Notes under the pieces: model-generated | What the model was told of the DNA's origin: nothing | Databases searched by the model: none | The model's input: only the letters and a program-made list of their open reading frames with translations | From: Halospeciosus flavus | Lineage (GTDB): Archaea; Halobacteriota; Halobacteria; Halobacteriales; Halobacteriaceae | Length of the DNA: 64,000 bases | NCBI RefSeq assembly: GCF_029814175.1 | Contig: NZ_CP122312.1 | Span: 2,542,001 to 2,606,000 of the forward strand | Reading direction: 5' to 3' | Position numbers and translations under genes: made by a program | Shown: piece by piece, positions 17,732-26,054 of the stretch | Position numbering within the stretch: position 1 is the first letter of the stretch | How the letters are laid out: each line of letters opens with the position of its first letter

Positions 17732-17823
17732 GGTCTGGCTCGTCTACTTGACGACCAGTCCGGAATCGAGTTCGAGACCCGACAGGCAGAGTTTTTCCGC
17801 TAGACCGCATACAGAAACGCCGA

Positions 17824-19815
17824 ATGGACCTCGAACTGGAGGACGTCCCCGGCGTCGGCGAGAAGACGGCCGCCGCGCTGCGGGAACTCGACGACCCCGA
17901 GGCGGCGCTCGAACGGGGCGACGTCGCCGCCGTGGCGGCCGCACCCGGCGTCTCCGAGGGGCGGGCCGCCCGTATCGTGCAGGGGGTCGTCCGGCAGCGC
18001 CACGACGACCCCGGTGGCTTCCTCGCGACGGACCGCGCCGCCGAACTCTACGACCGCGCGCTCTCGCTCGTCACCGAGTTCGCGGTGACGGACTACGCCG
18101 CGAAGCGACTGCGGACCTTCTACCCGAGCGGCGTCGCCTCGCGGGTCGACGAAGCCCAGGAACTCGCGGAGCGTGCCATCGAGAAGGGCGTCGACGAGGC
18201 GGCCCGCGAGCACCTCGCCGACGTCGAGGCGCTCTCCCGGCCGTCCGACGTGCGGGTCCGCGACCGCTGTCTCGCGACGACCGACGCGGAGACGTACAGC
18301 GCCGCCCGCGACGCCTTCCCCGAACTCTCCGTCGAGGTCGTCGAGGACGCCCGCGACCTCTCGGAACTCGCGCGGGGGTACTCGACCGTCGTCGCGCTGG
18401 ACGAGGAGTTCGCGGGCGTCGCCGTCGAGGGCGACGTGCAGGTCGAACCGAAGGCGCTGGAGAAGCCGGCCGAAATCGTCCCGGAGCGCGTCCTCTCCTT
18501 CTTCGCGGCCAACCGCGACTCGCTGGCGGCGGCCACACGGGTCCACCGCGCGGCGGGGATGGACCCGCCGCTCGACCTCGACACGCTCGAAGACGCCCTC
18601 GCGCGTCTGGAGGGTGACGGGAGCGTCGCCGGCGACGAGGAACTCGACCGTCTCGCGAACGCGGCCGACGACCTCGACGCCGTGGCCTCGCAGGCCGAGG
18701 ACGTCGCCAACGACCGCCTCCGGGAGGCGCTCGCCGAGAAGGACGTCACTATCGAGGGCTCGGACCTGCTCTCGTTGGTCGAACGCGGCGCGGGCGTCGA
18801 CTCCCTGCTCTCGCGGGAACTCGGCGACGAGTACGCCGAGGCCGTCGCCGCCGCCCGCGAGCACGTCGTCTCCGAACTCGACCTCCGCGAGGGCGAGGCC
18901 GACCGCGCCCGCCGGGCGTTCCCCGACGAACCCACCTATCCCGTCGAACGCGACCCGGAGGTCGTCACCCGCCTCCGCGAGGAGTTACAGGCCGAGCGAG
19001 ACCGCCGCGCCGCCAAGCGCAAGCGAGAACTCGCCGCCGACCTCGCGGACCTCCGGCCCGCGGCCGCCGATCTCGTCCACGCCGCCCTCGAACGCGACGT
19101 CGAGTACGCCATCGCCCGCTTCGCCGACGAGTACGACTGCACGCTGCCGACCCGCGAGGGGACCGGTTTCGACATCGAGGCCGGGCGCTCGCCCCTGCTG
19201 GACGTCCCCTTCGACGAGGTCGACCCGGTCGACTACGGCGTCGACGGGGTGGCACTCCTCTCGGGTGTGAACTCCGGCGGGAAGACGTCGACGCTCGACC
19301 TCGTCGCCGTCGTGACCGTCCTCGCGCACATGGGCATGCCCGTGCCCGCCGAGTCGGCCCGCGTCCCCGCCGTCGAGGAACTCCACTACTACGCGAAGAC
19401 CCAGGGGACGCTCGACGCGGGCGCCTTCGAGTCCACCCTCCGTGACTTCCGGGACCTGACGGCCGGCGCCGACCGGAAACTCGTCCTCGTCGACGAACTG
19501 GAGAGCATCACCGAACCCGGCGCCTCCGCGAAGATCATCGCGGGTATCCTCGAGTCGCTCCACGAGTCGGGCGCCTCCGCGGTGTTCGTCTCCCACCTCG
19601 CCGGCGAGATTCGAGAGAACTGCGGGTTCGACGTGACCGTCGACGGCATCCGCGCGCTGGGACTCGAAGACGGCGAACTCGTCGTCGAGCGCTCGCCCGT
19701 GAAAGACCACCTCGCCCGCTCGACGCCCGAACTCATCGTCGAGAAACTGGCCGAAGGCGAGGACGGTGCGGCGGGCGAACGCGCGTTCTACGACCGACTG
19801 CTGGAGAAGTTCTGA
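17824..19815 (+). CDS. MutS-family ATPase of haloarchaeal type (MutS5B-like)
   Basis: The 663-residue protein begins with a helix-hairpin-helix region (VPGVGEKTAAALREL and AAAPGVSEGRAARIV), a DNA-binding module not found in bacterial MutS. The C-terminal ABC ATPase has a Walker A SGVNSGGKTST (near residue 478), a Walker B LVLVDELES (near 553) and a switch histidine in FVSHLAG. The mismatch-recognition domain of MutS1 is absent, so it belongs with the MutS2/MutS5-like proteins that may act on recombination intermediates. The exact repair role is not settled for haloarchaea. Confidence 0.85.
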   Translation: MDLELEDVPGVGEKTAAALRELDDPEAALERGDVAAVAAAPGVSEGRAARIVQGVVRQRHDDPGGFLATDRAAELYDRALSLVTEFAVTDYAAKRLRTFYPSGVASRVDEAQELAERAIEKGVDEAAREHLADVEALSRPSDVRVRDRCLATTDAETYSAARDAFPELSVEVVEDARDLSELARGYSTVVALDEEFAGVAVEGDVQVEPKALEKPAEIVPERVLSFFAANRDSLAAATRVHRAAGMDPPLDLDTLEDALARLEGDGSVAGDEELDRLANAADDLDAVASQAEDVANDRLREALAEKDVTIEGSDLLSLVERGAGVDSLLSRELGDEYAEAVAAAREHVVSELDLREGEADRARRAFPDEPTYPVERDPEVVTRLREELQAERDRRAAKRKRELAADLADLRPAAADLVHAALERDVEYAIARFADEYDCTLPTREGTGFDIEAGRSPLLDVPFDEVDPVDYGVDGVALLSGVNSGGKTSTLDLVAVVTVLAHMGMPVPAESARVPAVEELHYYAKTQGTLDAGAFESTLRDFRDLTAGADRKLVLVDELESITEPGASAKIIAGILESLHESGASAVFVSHLAGEIRENCGFDVTVDGIRALGLEDGELVVERSPVKDHLARSTPELIVEKLAEGEDGAAGERAFYDRLLEKF

Positions 19816-19818
19816 CCA

Positions 19819-19844
19819 CTTCCACTCCGCTGCAAACGGGGGAG
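19819..19844 (+). other. Origin-recognition-box-like sequence upstream of orc
   Basis: CTTCCACT (19819-19826) is followed by GCAAACGGGGGAG (19830-19842), which resembles the TTCCA...AAAC...GGGGG layout of archaeal origin recognition boxes, but the inner palindrome is stretched. It lies 110 nt before the Orc/Cdc6 gene, the usual place for origin elements. Only one copy is seen and no AT-rich unwinding element is obvious, so an active origin is doubtful. Confidence 0.25.
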
Positions 19845-19952
19845 CTATTCGGACGATTTGGACGTCCTAGCGGACGAATTCCGCGTTTCCGCTGCCCGAC
19901 TTTTTTGCGTCGGTGCCGAAGGACTAAGTAGTCGGGACGGCGTGGTAGAACC

Positions 19953-21077
19953 ATGGCCGAAGACCCGGAGGAGGGGATGCTCGCGTGGGACGAGTCCATC
20001 TTCCGCGACGAGCACGTCTTCGAGATCGACTACGTGCCGGAGGCGTTCCGGCACCGCGAGTCGCAACTGGAGACGCTGAAGTACGGGCTTCGACCGGCGG
20101 TCCGCGGTTCCCGGCCGCTGAACGTGATGGTCCGGGGACCGCCCGGCACGGGCAAGACCACCGCCGTCCAGAAACTGTTCGGCGAACTCGGCGGCCAGAC
20201 CGGCGTCCGCACCGTCCGCGTCAACTGCCAGGTGGACTCGACCCGGTACGCCGTGTTCTCGCGGATCTTCGAGGCCATCTTCGACTACGAACCCCCCGCC
20301 TCCGGAATCTCCTTCAAGAAACTGTTCAACCAGGTGGCCGACCGCCTCGTCGAGGAAGACGAGGTGCTGGTGGTCGCCCTCGACGACGTGAACTACCTCT
20401 TCTACGAGAACGAGGCCTCGGACGCCCTCTACTCGCTCCTCCGGGCGCACGAGGCCCACCCCGGCGCCAAGGTGGGTGTCGTCGTCGTCTCCTCGGACCT
20501 CGACCTCGACGTCATCGAGGAACTCGACGGTCGCGTCCAGTCGGTGTTCCGTCCCGAGGAGGCCTACTTCCCGAAGTACGACCAGACCGAGATTCTCGAC
20601 ATCCTCTCCGACCGCGTCCGCGCCGGCTTCCGCGAGGGGGCCGTCACCGAGGACGTCCTCGAAGACGTCGCCGAGATCACCGCCGAGACCGGCGACCTGC
20701 GGGTCGGCATCGACCTCCTGCGCCGGGCCGGACTCCACGCCGAAATGCGGGCCAGTCGACGCGTCGAGTCGGAGGACGTCGAGGCCGTCTCCGAGGAGGC
20801 CCGACACATCCACCTCTCGCGACGGCTCCGCGGCCTGAGCGACACCGAGCGGGCACTCGTCGAGACGCTCGCCGACACGGACGCGAAACGCGCCGGCGAC
20901 GTCTACGAGACCTTCGAGGACCGGACGGGTCTCGGCTACACCCGCTACACGGAGATCGTCAACAAACTCGACCAACTCGGGCTCATCGAGGCCAACTACG
21001 AGTCGCTGGACGGGCGCGGGCGCTCGCGGACGCTCTCGCTCGCCCACGACGCCGACGTGATCCGCGACCAACTGTGA
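19953..21077 (+). CDS. orc: Orc1/Cdc6-type replication initiator
   Basis: Orc1/Cdc6 proteins bind origin boxes and load the MCM helicase. The AAA+ Walker A is RGPPGTGKTTA (about 60-70). The Walker B reads VVALDDVNYLF (near 142-152), with Asp-Val-Asn instead of the common D-E-x-D. A sensor-2-like GDLRVGIDLLRRAG and a C-terminal winged helix (DVYETFEDRTGLGYTRY...VNKLDQLGLI) follow. At 374 residues it is compact. From memory a protein with the same DDVNYL sequence exists in Haloferax. Haloarchaea carry many Orc paralogues and not all define origins. Confidence 0.9.
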   Translation: MAEDPEEGMLAWDESIFRDEHVFEIDYVPEAFRHRESQLETLKYGLRPAVRGSRPLNVMVRGPPGTGKTTAVQKLFGELGGQTGVRTVRVNCQVDSTRYAVFSRIFEAIFDYEPPASGISFKKLFNQVADRLVEEDEVLVVALDDVNYLFYENEASDALYSLLRAHEAHPGAKVGVVVVSSDLDLDVIEELDGRVQSVFRPEEAYFPKYDQTEILDILSDRVRAGFREGAVTEDVLEDVAEITAETGDLRVGIDLLRRAGLHAEMRASRRVESEDVEAVSEEARHIHLSRRLRGLSDTERALVETLADTDAKRAGDVYETFEDRTGLGYTRYTEIVNKLDQLGLIEANYESLDGRGRSRTLSLAHDADVIRDQL

Positions 21078-21081
21078 AGTA

Positions 21082-21489
21082 CCTCGGGGGCAAGCCCCGA
21101 GGCTTCGCCGTCTTGGGGTCGCACCGCACCCGCAGGCGAATTTAATTCCCCTCGACCTCCCCGAAGCGGGTTAGCTGGAATTAACACCCGAACACCTCGA
21201 TAGTGTCCGTGAGGGTCGGTCGCTCCACCACGACCCGACAACTCCCGTCTCACCGCCGTAGCGGGTTTTGAGAGGAGTCGCATTTCCAAATCCGTATCTC
21301 AGCCAGCGTAGGATTAATGTCTTTAACCCGTCTTTGAGGTTGTATTCTGACTGTACTCTCTGCCACGAATCGTGGTTAGTTAAAGATTCATGTCGGCTTC
21401 ATCTTCGGGGTCAAGTGGTTCGAGAGACGAAGTCTCTCGTCATCACGGAAATCTTCGATTTCCGGACGACCCCGAGGCACTCGCCTCGG
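21082..21489. other. AT-rich gene-free island with repeated hairpin ends (MITE-like)
   Basis: The gap 21078-21559 (482 bp) has no supported gene. It opens, 4 nt after the orc stop, with a hairpin (CCTCGGGG at 21082-21089 pairing with CCCCGAGG at 21095-21102) and ends with CCGAGGC/GCCTCGG (21472-21478 and 21483-21489). CCCCGAGGC-TTCGCC at 21095 and CCCCGAGGC-ACTCGCC at 21470 are near-identical direct repeats bracketing the island. The core, about 21290-21400, is clearly AT-rich compared with its neighbours. This fits a decayed non-autonomous mobile element; no transposase reading frame survives. Confidence 0.45.
21416..21470. repeat. Double-hairpin element, copy 1
   Basis: TGGTT is followed by stem 1 (21421-21428 with 21432-21439, loop GAA), the linker TCATCA (21440-21445), stem 2 (21446-21453 with 21457-21464, loop TTC) and then ACGAC. 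Copy 2 at 27708-27768 keeps the linkers while both stems differ in sequence and remain perfectly paired. Confidence 0.7.
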
Positions 21490-21559
21490 TTATCTGTAGA
21501 GACCGGATCGGACGGCCCAGTGAGTCGCCTTTTTGTCGGTCGCGGTCGTCGCCGCATCT

Positions 21560-22249
21560 ATGAAGAACGACAGCGGTACGGCGGCACAGAAACGCCGCGC
21601 GGGCGAGAGCGCGGCCGCCGAGGTCACCGACGGGATGGTCGTCGGACTCGGCACCGGGAGCACGGCGGCCCACGCCATCGAGGAACTTGGCCGGGCGGTC
21701 GACGCCGGACTCGACATCCGTGGAGTGCCGACTTCCTTCCAGTCGCGCCAACTCGCCGTCGAGGCGGGCATCCCGCTCGTCTCCCTCGACGAGGTCGAGG
21801 ACACGGGCGTCGACCTCGCCATCGACGGGGCCGACCAGTTCGACGCCGCGGGACACCTCATGAAGGGCGGTGGCGCGGCCCACGCCCGCGAGAAGATCGT
21901 CGACGCCTCGGCCGACCGCTTCCTCGTGGTCGCGGACCCGAGCAAGGAGTCCGACCCGCTCGACTACCCGGTCCCGCTCGAAGTCCTCCCCGACGCACGG
22001 ACGCTGGCCGCCGAGCGCGTCCGCGACCTCGGCGGCGATCCCGACCTCCGCGCGGCCGAGCGCAAGGACGGCCCGGTCGTCACGGACAACGGGAACCTCG
22101 TCCTCGACTGCGACTTCGGGGCCGTCGAACACCCGGAGGCGCTGGCCGCCGACCTCGCCGACATCCCCGGCTGTGTGGCCCACGGGCTGTTCGTCGGAAT
22201 GGCCGACGAGATACACGTAGGCACCGCTACGGGCGTCGAGGTACGCTAA
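21560..22249 (+). CDS. rpiA: Ribose-5-phosphate isomerase A
   Basis: RpiA interconverts ribose-5-phosphate and ribulose-5-phosphate for nucleotide and pentose metabolism. Family motifs are VVGLGTGSTAAHAI (phosphate loop), SLDEVEDTGVDLAIDGADQF with the catalytic acid region, and LMKGGGAAHAREKIV containing the active-site lysine. The length of 229 residues fits the family. ATG 21560 (MKNDSGTAAQ) is preferred over an upstream start in the repeat island. Confidence 0.95.
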   Translation: MKNDSGTAAQKRRAGESAAAEVTDGMVVGLGTGSTAAHAIEELGRAVDAGLDIRGVPTSFQSRQLAVEAGIPLVSLDEVEDTGVDLAIDGADQFDAAGHLMKGGGAAHAREKIVDASADRFLVVADPSKESDPLDYPVPLEVLPDARTLAAERVRDLGGDPDLRAAERKDGPVVTDNGNLVLDCDFGAVEHPEALAADLADIPGCVAHGLFVGMADEIHVGTATGVEVR

Positions 22250-22270
22250 AAAATACTGGAGGGGTCGACC

Positions 22271-22438
22271 TTACAGGTCGCGCGGCTGGACGGTCTTGCG
22301 ACCGTTCGCCTCGGCACGGCGTGCCGCGTCGTCGAGGAGCTCCTCGACCTCTTCGTCGAGCGCGTCGTAGAAGTCGGACGCGACGTTCTTGTCTTCGAGT
22401 GCTTCCTTCACAGCGGCCTTGACGATGAGGTCTGCCAT
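22271..22438 (-). CDS. Small histone-fold-like protein (DUF1931 type)
   Basis: The 55-residue protein MADLIVKAAVKEAL...DFYDALDEEVEELLDDAARRAEANGRKTV matches the short haloarchaeal DUF1931 proteins, which resemble a single histone fold (helices about 3-15, 18-42 and 46-53). It is highly acidic, so direct DNA wrapping is uncertain. The promoter CCTTATAAGG lies 24-33 nt upstream, giving a leaderless mRNA. It is divergent from larB. Confidence 0.85.
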   Translation of the reverse strand: MADLIVKAAVKEALEDKNVASDFYDALDEEVEELLDDAARRAEANGRKTVQPRDL

Positions 22439-22461
22439 ACACCGTGGCCTTTTCCCGCCCA

Positions 22462-22534
22462 CCTTATAAGGCTTCCCATCAAGAGCCGTCAAATCGCCCG
22501 TCAGGGGCGACCTGAGGCCGAATCGGTAAATAAC
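22462..22534. promoter_or_regulatory. Divergent promoters of the DUF1931 gene and larB
   Basis: The palindromic CCTTATAAGG at 22462-22471 serves the minus-strand gene (ATG at 22438). GGTAAATAAC at 22525-22534 lies 27 nt before the larB ATG at 22561. Both spacings fit leaderless transcription. Confidence 0.5.
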
Positions 22535-22560
22535 TGTTGTGGCAGTTCGAACGTCGACCC

Positions 22561-23328
22561 ATGCGCGAGGTACTCGAAGCTCTCCAGGCAGGTGAGATGA
22601 GTGTACAGGAGGCGGAGGCGGCGCTCGCCGGCTACGCGACGACCGAGTCCGGCCGGTTCGACGCCGCACGCGAGACGCGTCGGGGCGTCCCGGAGGCCAT
22701 CCTCGGCGACGGGAAGACGCCGGACGAGATCGCGGACCTGGCGGCGACGGCCGTCGAGACGACCGGTCGCGCGCTCGTGACGCGGGCCGACGACGCCGAC
22801 GTCGCGGCCGTCCGCGAGCACCTCTCGGTCGAACACCCCGACGCGACGGTCACCCACCACGAACGTAGCGGCGTCGTCGTCGTCCACGCGCCGGACTTCG
22901 AACCGCCCGATATCGACGCCTCCGTGGCGGTCGTCTCCGCGGGGACGAGCGACGCGGTTCCGGTCGGCGAGGCCGCCACCGTCGCCGCGGAGATGGGCGC
23001 GGACGTCCAGCGCGTCGAGGACGTCGGCGTCGCCAACATCGACCGGATGCTCGACCGCGTCGAGGACGTTCGTGAGGCCGACGTCGTGATCGTCGCCGCC
23101 GGCCGCGAGGGGGCGCTCCCCACCGTCGTCGCGGGCCTCGTCGCCGCGCCGGTCATCGGTCTCCCGGTTGGGACGGGCTACGGTTTCGGTGGCGAGGGCG
23201 AGGCCGCGCTCACGGGCCTCCTCCAGTCGTGTACGGTCCTCTCTGTCGTGAACATCGACGCCGGGTTCGTCGCCGGCGCACAGGCGGGACTCGTCGCCCG
23301 TGCGGTCGCGGGTGTGGCCGGGGAGTAG
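22561..23328 (+). CDS. larB: LarB, nicotinate adenine dinucleotide carboxylase/hydrolase
   Basis: LarB makes the pyridinium dicarboxylate mononucleotide that LarE then thiolates. The C-terminal two-thirds is a PurE-like domain: AVVSAGTSDAVPVGEAATVAAE, VVIVAAGREGALPTVVAGL and PVIGLPVGTGYGFGGEGEAAL are its hallmark stretches. The N-terminal part holds RRGVPEAILGDGKTPDEI. At 255 residues it is of normal length. With larE 6 kb away, two of the three cofactor synthesis steps are encoded here. Confidence 0.92.
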   Translation: MREVLEALQAGEMSVQEAEAALAGYATTESGRFDAARETRRGVPEAILGDGKTPDEIADLAATAVETTGRALVTRADDADVAAVREHLSVEHPDATVTHHERSGVVVVHAPDFEPPDIDASVAVVSAGTSDAVPVGEAATVAAEMGADVQRVEDVGVANIDRMLDRVEDVREADVVIVAAGREGALPTVVAGLVAAPVIGLPVGTGYGFGGEGEAALTGLLQSCTVLSVVNIDAGFVAGAQAGLVARAVAGVAGE

Positions 23329-23420
23329 CGAGTCCTCCGAATTGTGTCCCTACTGAAGTAACAGATTTGTCGTCTGGGAACGTACTGTGTTGTACAGGCC
23401 CACACGGGCCACCCAGACAG

Positions 23421-23573
23421 ATGGCACGCTGCAACCACTGCGGGGCGCACGTCTCCGAACACTTCGCACGGGTGTTCGCCGACGACGACGGTCGCCTCCT
23501 CGCCTGTCCGAACTGCGCGGCGAACGCGGGAATCGCCGAAGTGTCGAAACAGCGCGCCCGGGCGACACAGTAG
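23421..23573 (+). CDS. Small zinc-ribbon protein (DUF7563-like)
   Basis: The 50-residue protein begins [19 protein letters not shown] and has two CxxC pairs (CNHC and CPNC), enough for one structural zinc. Its length and the [13 protein letters not shown] tail match a small conserved haloarchaeal family of unknown role. It is too short for most gene finders but has family-like composition. Confidence 0.75.
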   Translation: MARCNHCGAHVSEHFARVFADDDGRLLACPNCAANAGIAEVSKQRARATQ

Positions 23574-23628
23574 CGTCGCGCGGGACCCGAGGCGAAACGC
23601 GAAAGCGCCTCCGTCACCGACTACGGCC

Positions 23629-23874
23629 GTGAGCGAGCACTACGTCTACGTCCTCGAGTGCGCCGACGGGACGTTCTACACGGGGTACACGACGGACGTG
23701 GAGCGCCGCGTCGACGAACACGACGCCGGCGAGGGCGCGAAGTACACCCGCGGGCGGACGCCGGTCGAACTCCGGTACGTCGAGGCCTTCGGGTCGAAGT
23801 CGACGGCGATGAGCCGCGAGTACGAGATCAAGCAACTCTCGCGCCGGCAGAAGGAGAAGTTGGTCGAGGAGTAG
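23629..23874 (+). CDS. GIY-YIG domain protein (UPF0213/YhbQ-like)
   Basis: The 81-residue single-domain protein shows [19 protein letters not shown] (the GIY...YIG equivalents), RRVDEHDAG and the downstream Glu-containing [20 protein letters not shown]. It corresponds to the compact YhbQ group of GIY-YIG nucleases, whose physiological targets are unclear. The start is GTG 23629. Confidence 0.88.
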   Translation: MSEHYVYVLECADGTFYTGYTTDVERRVDEHDAGEGAKYTRGRTPVELRYVEAFGSKSTAMSREYEIKQLSRRQKEKLVEE

Positions 23875-23963
23875 TTCCCGCGACCGACCCACGGAAGCGA
23901 GCGGTCGCTGCCCGGACGGGAACGACCGTCATCACTTTGTCCCGGCCGAGCGACGAGTCGACC

Positions 23964-25343
23964 ATGGACGAAATCGAGTTCGGGACCGACGGGTGGCGCG
24001 ACACCCTCGACGTGTTCACCGAGCCACGGGTCCGGATGGTCGGGCAGGCCGTGGCCTCCTACCTGGAGGACGAAGGGAAGGGCGGCGAACCGCTCGCGAT
24101 AGGCTACGACGCCCGCGAGACCTCCCGCGGGTTCGCAGAGGAACTCGCCCACGTGCTCACGTCGAACGGGCACGACGTCTACCTCCCGAAACGGGACTGC
24201 CCGACGCCGCTGGTGGCCCACGCCATCGTCGACCGTGACCTCGCCGGTGCGCTCGTCGTGACGGCCTCGCACAACCCACCGGAGTACAACGGCGTGAAGT
24301 TCATCCCCGAGGACGGCGCGCCCGCCCTCCCCGAGGTGACCGAGGCCATCGAGGACCGCCTCCAGACGCCCCAGAAGGCCCCCGAGGAGGAGTGGGGCAC
24401 GACCCACGAGGTGGACTTCGCTGTCCCCCACGAGGAGCACTGTCTGGACTTGCTCGACCACCCGGACCTCTCCGGGTTGACCGTCGTCTACGACGCGATG
24501 CACGGCAGCGGGCGCGGCGTCACCGACGCCATCCTCGAAGAAGCGGGCGCAGAGGTGATTCGCGAGCGTTGCGAGCGCGACCCCGACTTCGGCGGGACGC
24601 CGCCCGAACCCGACCGGGCGAACCTCCAGGGCCTCGCGCTCGCCGTCGACGAACACGACGCGGACCTCGGCATCGCCAACGACGGCGACGCCGACCGTAT
24701 CGCCGTCGTCACGCCCGACCGTGGCTACCTCGACGAGAACTTCTTCTTCGCCGCGCTCTACGACTACCTCCTCGAAGACGACTCCGGGCCGGCCGTCCGG
24801 ACCGTCTCGACGACGTTCCTCATCGACCGCATCGCCGAGGCACACGGTGAGGAGGTACACGAGACGCCGGTCGGCTTCAAGTGGGTCGCCGAGGCGATGG
24901 GCGAACACGACGCACTCGTCGGCGGCGAGGAGTCCGGCGGCTTCTCGATGCGGGGGCACGTCCGCGAGAAGGACGGCGTCCTCATGGGTCTCGTCGCCGC
25001 GACGATGGCCGCCGAACGCGACATCGACGCCCGCGTCGACGCCCTCCTCGACGAGCACGGCGAGTTCCACCAGGACAAGGTGAGCGTCGACTGCCCGGAC
25101 GACCGGAAGGCCCACGTCCTCGTCGAACTCGCCGACCGCCTCCCCGACGAGGTGGCCGGGAAGGAGGTCGTACGCGTCAACGAGGCGGACGGCTTCAAGG
25201 TCCTCCTCGAAGACGGTTCGTGGCTCCTCGTCCGTCCCTCGGGGACGGAACCGAAGATGCGCGTCTACGCCGAAGCGGGGAGCGAGGACCGCGTCGACGA
25301 CCTGCTCGACGCCGGCCGCGACCTGGTCGAACCGCTCGTCTGA
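23964..25343 (+). CDS. Phosphoglucomutase/phosphomannomutase family enzyme
   Basis: Alpha-D-phosphohexomutases move phosphate between C1 and C6 of sugars. All four signature loops are present in the 459-residue protein: the phosphoserine loop VTASHNPP (about 99-106), the metal loop NDGDADR (about 239-245), the sugar loop GGEESGGF and the phosphate loop RPSGTEPK (about 423-430). Substrate choice among glucose, mannose and glucosamine phosphates cannot be made from sequence alone. Haloarchaea have several paralogues that serve glycosylation and polysaccharide synthesis. Confidence 0.93.
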   Translation: MDEIEFGTDGWRDTLDVFTEPRVRMVGQAVASYLEDEGKGGEPLAIGYDARETSRGFAEELAHVLTSNGHDVYLPKRDCPTPLVAHAIVDRDLAGALVVTASHNPPEYNGVKFIPEDGAPALPEVTEAIEDRLQTPQKAPEEEWGTTHEVDFAVPHEEHCLDLLDHPDLSGLTVVYDAMHGSGRGVTDAILEEAGAEVIRERCERDPDFGGTPPEPDRANLQGLALAVDEHDADLGIANDGDADRIAVVTPDRGYLDENFFFAALYDYLLEDDSGPAVRTVSTTFLIDRIAEAHGEEVHETPVGFKWVAEAMGEHDALVGGEESGGFSMRGHVREKDGVLMGLVAATMAAERDIDARVDALLDEHGEFHQDKVSVDCPDDRKAHVLVELADRLPDEVAGKEVVRVNEADGFKVLLEDGSWLLVRPSGTEPKMRVYAEAGSEDRVDDLLDAGRDLVEPLV

Positions 25344-25351
25344 CTGTCTGG

Positions 25352-25735
25352 CTAGTCGAGGCGTCCGCGGTAGCGTCCGTCCTCCGTCTCCGCGACGTCG
25401 AAACCCAGCGCGTCGTAGAACGGCTTGACGTGGGGGTCGAAGTTCGCACTCAGCGGTCGCCAGCGTTCGGCGGCCGTCTCGACCAGTTCGGTGCCGATAC
25501 CCTGCGCGCGGCGTCGGCGTCGGACCGCCACGGCCTCGACGTGTGCACCCTCCTCACGTGGGACGGCGACGAGTGCGCCGAGAATCCGGCGTTCCTGCTC
25601 GGCGACGAGGACCGTCCCCGCGTCGAGCCGTCGCGTCAACAGGTCGTCGTCGACCGCCAGCATCGCGCCGTCGAGTACCTGCCGGACGCCGAGTTCGTCG
25701 CGGGAGGTGGCCTCCCTGACCCGGACTGCGCTCAT
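25352..25735 (-). CDS. GNAT-family N-acetyltransferase
   Basis: The 127-residue protein has the acetyl-CoA loop VRRRRRAQGIGTELVE preceded by the beta-strand pair ILGALVAVPREEGAHVEAVAV, and a C-terminal PFYDALGFDVAE typical of GNAT enzymes. Its start lies directly after the samp2 stop with no gap, so it is the second gene of a two-gene operon. The substrate is unknown; protein lysines are one option given its partner, but this is inference. Confidence 0.88.
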   Translation of the reverse strand: MSAVRVREATSRDELGVRQVLDGAMLAVDDDLLTRRLDAGTVLVAEQERRILGALVAVPREEGAHVEAVAVRRRRRAQGIGTELVETAAERWRPLSANFDPHVKPFYDALGFDVAETEDGRYRGRLD

Positions 25736-25936
25736 CTATCCGCCGCTGATGAGTCGGAGGACCTTCACGTGGTCCGTCTCGACGGGTTGGTCCTCGGGGA
25801 CCGGCCGGCCGTCGACCATCACCGACACCTCGTGCGGGGAGAGGTCCACCTCCGAGAGCAGGTCGGCGTAGGTGGTCCCCTCGCCGACGTCGAACTCGTG
25901 GTCGTCGCCCCCGACGACCTCCACCGTGACGTGCAT
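25736..25936 (-). CDS. samp2: Ubiquitin-like small archaeal modifier protein SAMP2
   Basis: The 66-residue beta-grasp protein ends in the di-glycine LRLISGG that E1-like UbaA activates. Length, the [19 protein letters not shown] stretch and the C-terminus match Haloferax SAMP2, which modifies protein lysines and also supplies sulfur for tRNA thiolation. It is co-transcribed with a downstream acetyltransferase and is divergent from the RFC small subunit, the same neighbour I recall in Haloferax. Confidence 0.93.
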   Translation of the reverse strand: MHVTVEVVGGDDHEFDVGEGTTYADLLSEVDLSPHEVSVMVDGRPVPEDQPVETDHVKVLRLISGG

Positions 25937-26023
25937 GGTGGGGGATAGCCGACTCGCGGCTTTTAGGGTGTCGCTCGCCGCGTTCGCGTTCCGTGAACGC
26001 GTCGAAACGACCCATCTCGGGGG

Positions 26024-26031
26024 CTTTAAGG
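26024..26031 (+). promoter_or_regulatory. TATA box of the RFC small-subunit gene
   Basis: CTTTAAGG lies 24 nt before the ATG at 26055, in the short divergent region shared with samp2. Confidence 0.5.
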
Positions 26032-26054
26032 CCGGCAACCACCTGCCTCTAGGC

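Noticed and set aside
19819..19844. Confident chromosomal replication origin
   Set aside because: Only one imperfect ORB-like box is visible and there is no clear unwinding element; kept only as a low-confidence feature.
20996..21289. Reading frame on the minus strand through the island after orc as a TnpB remnant
   Set aside because: I translated the minus strand across the island and found no zinc-finger or RuvC motifs; only the hairpin ends suggest mobile origin.
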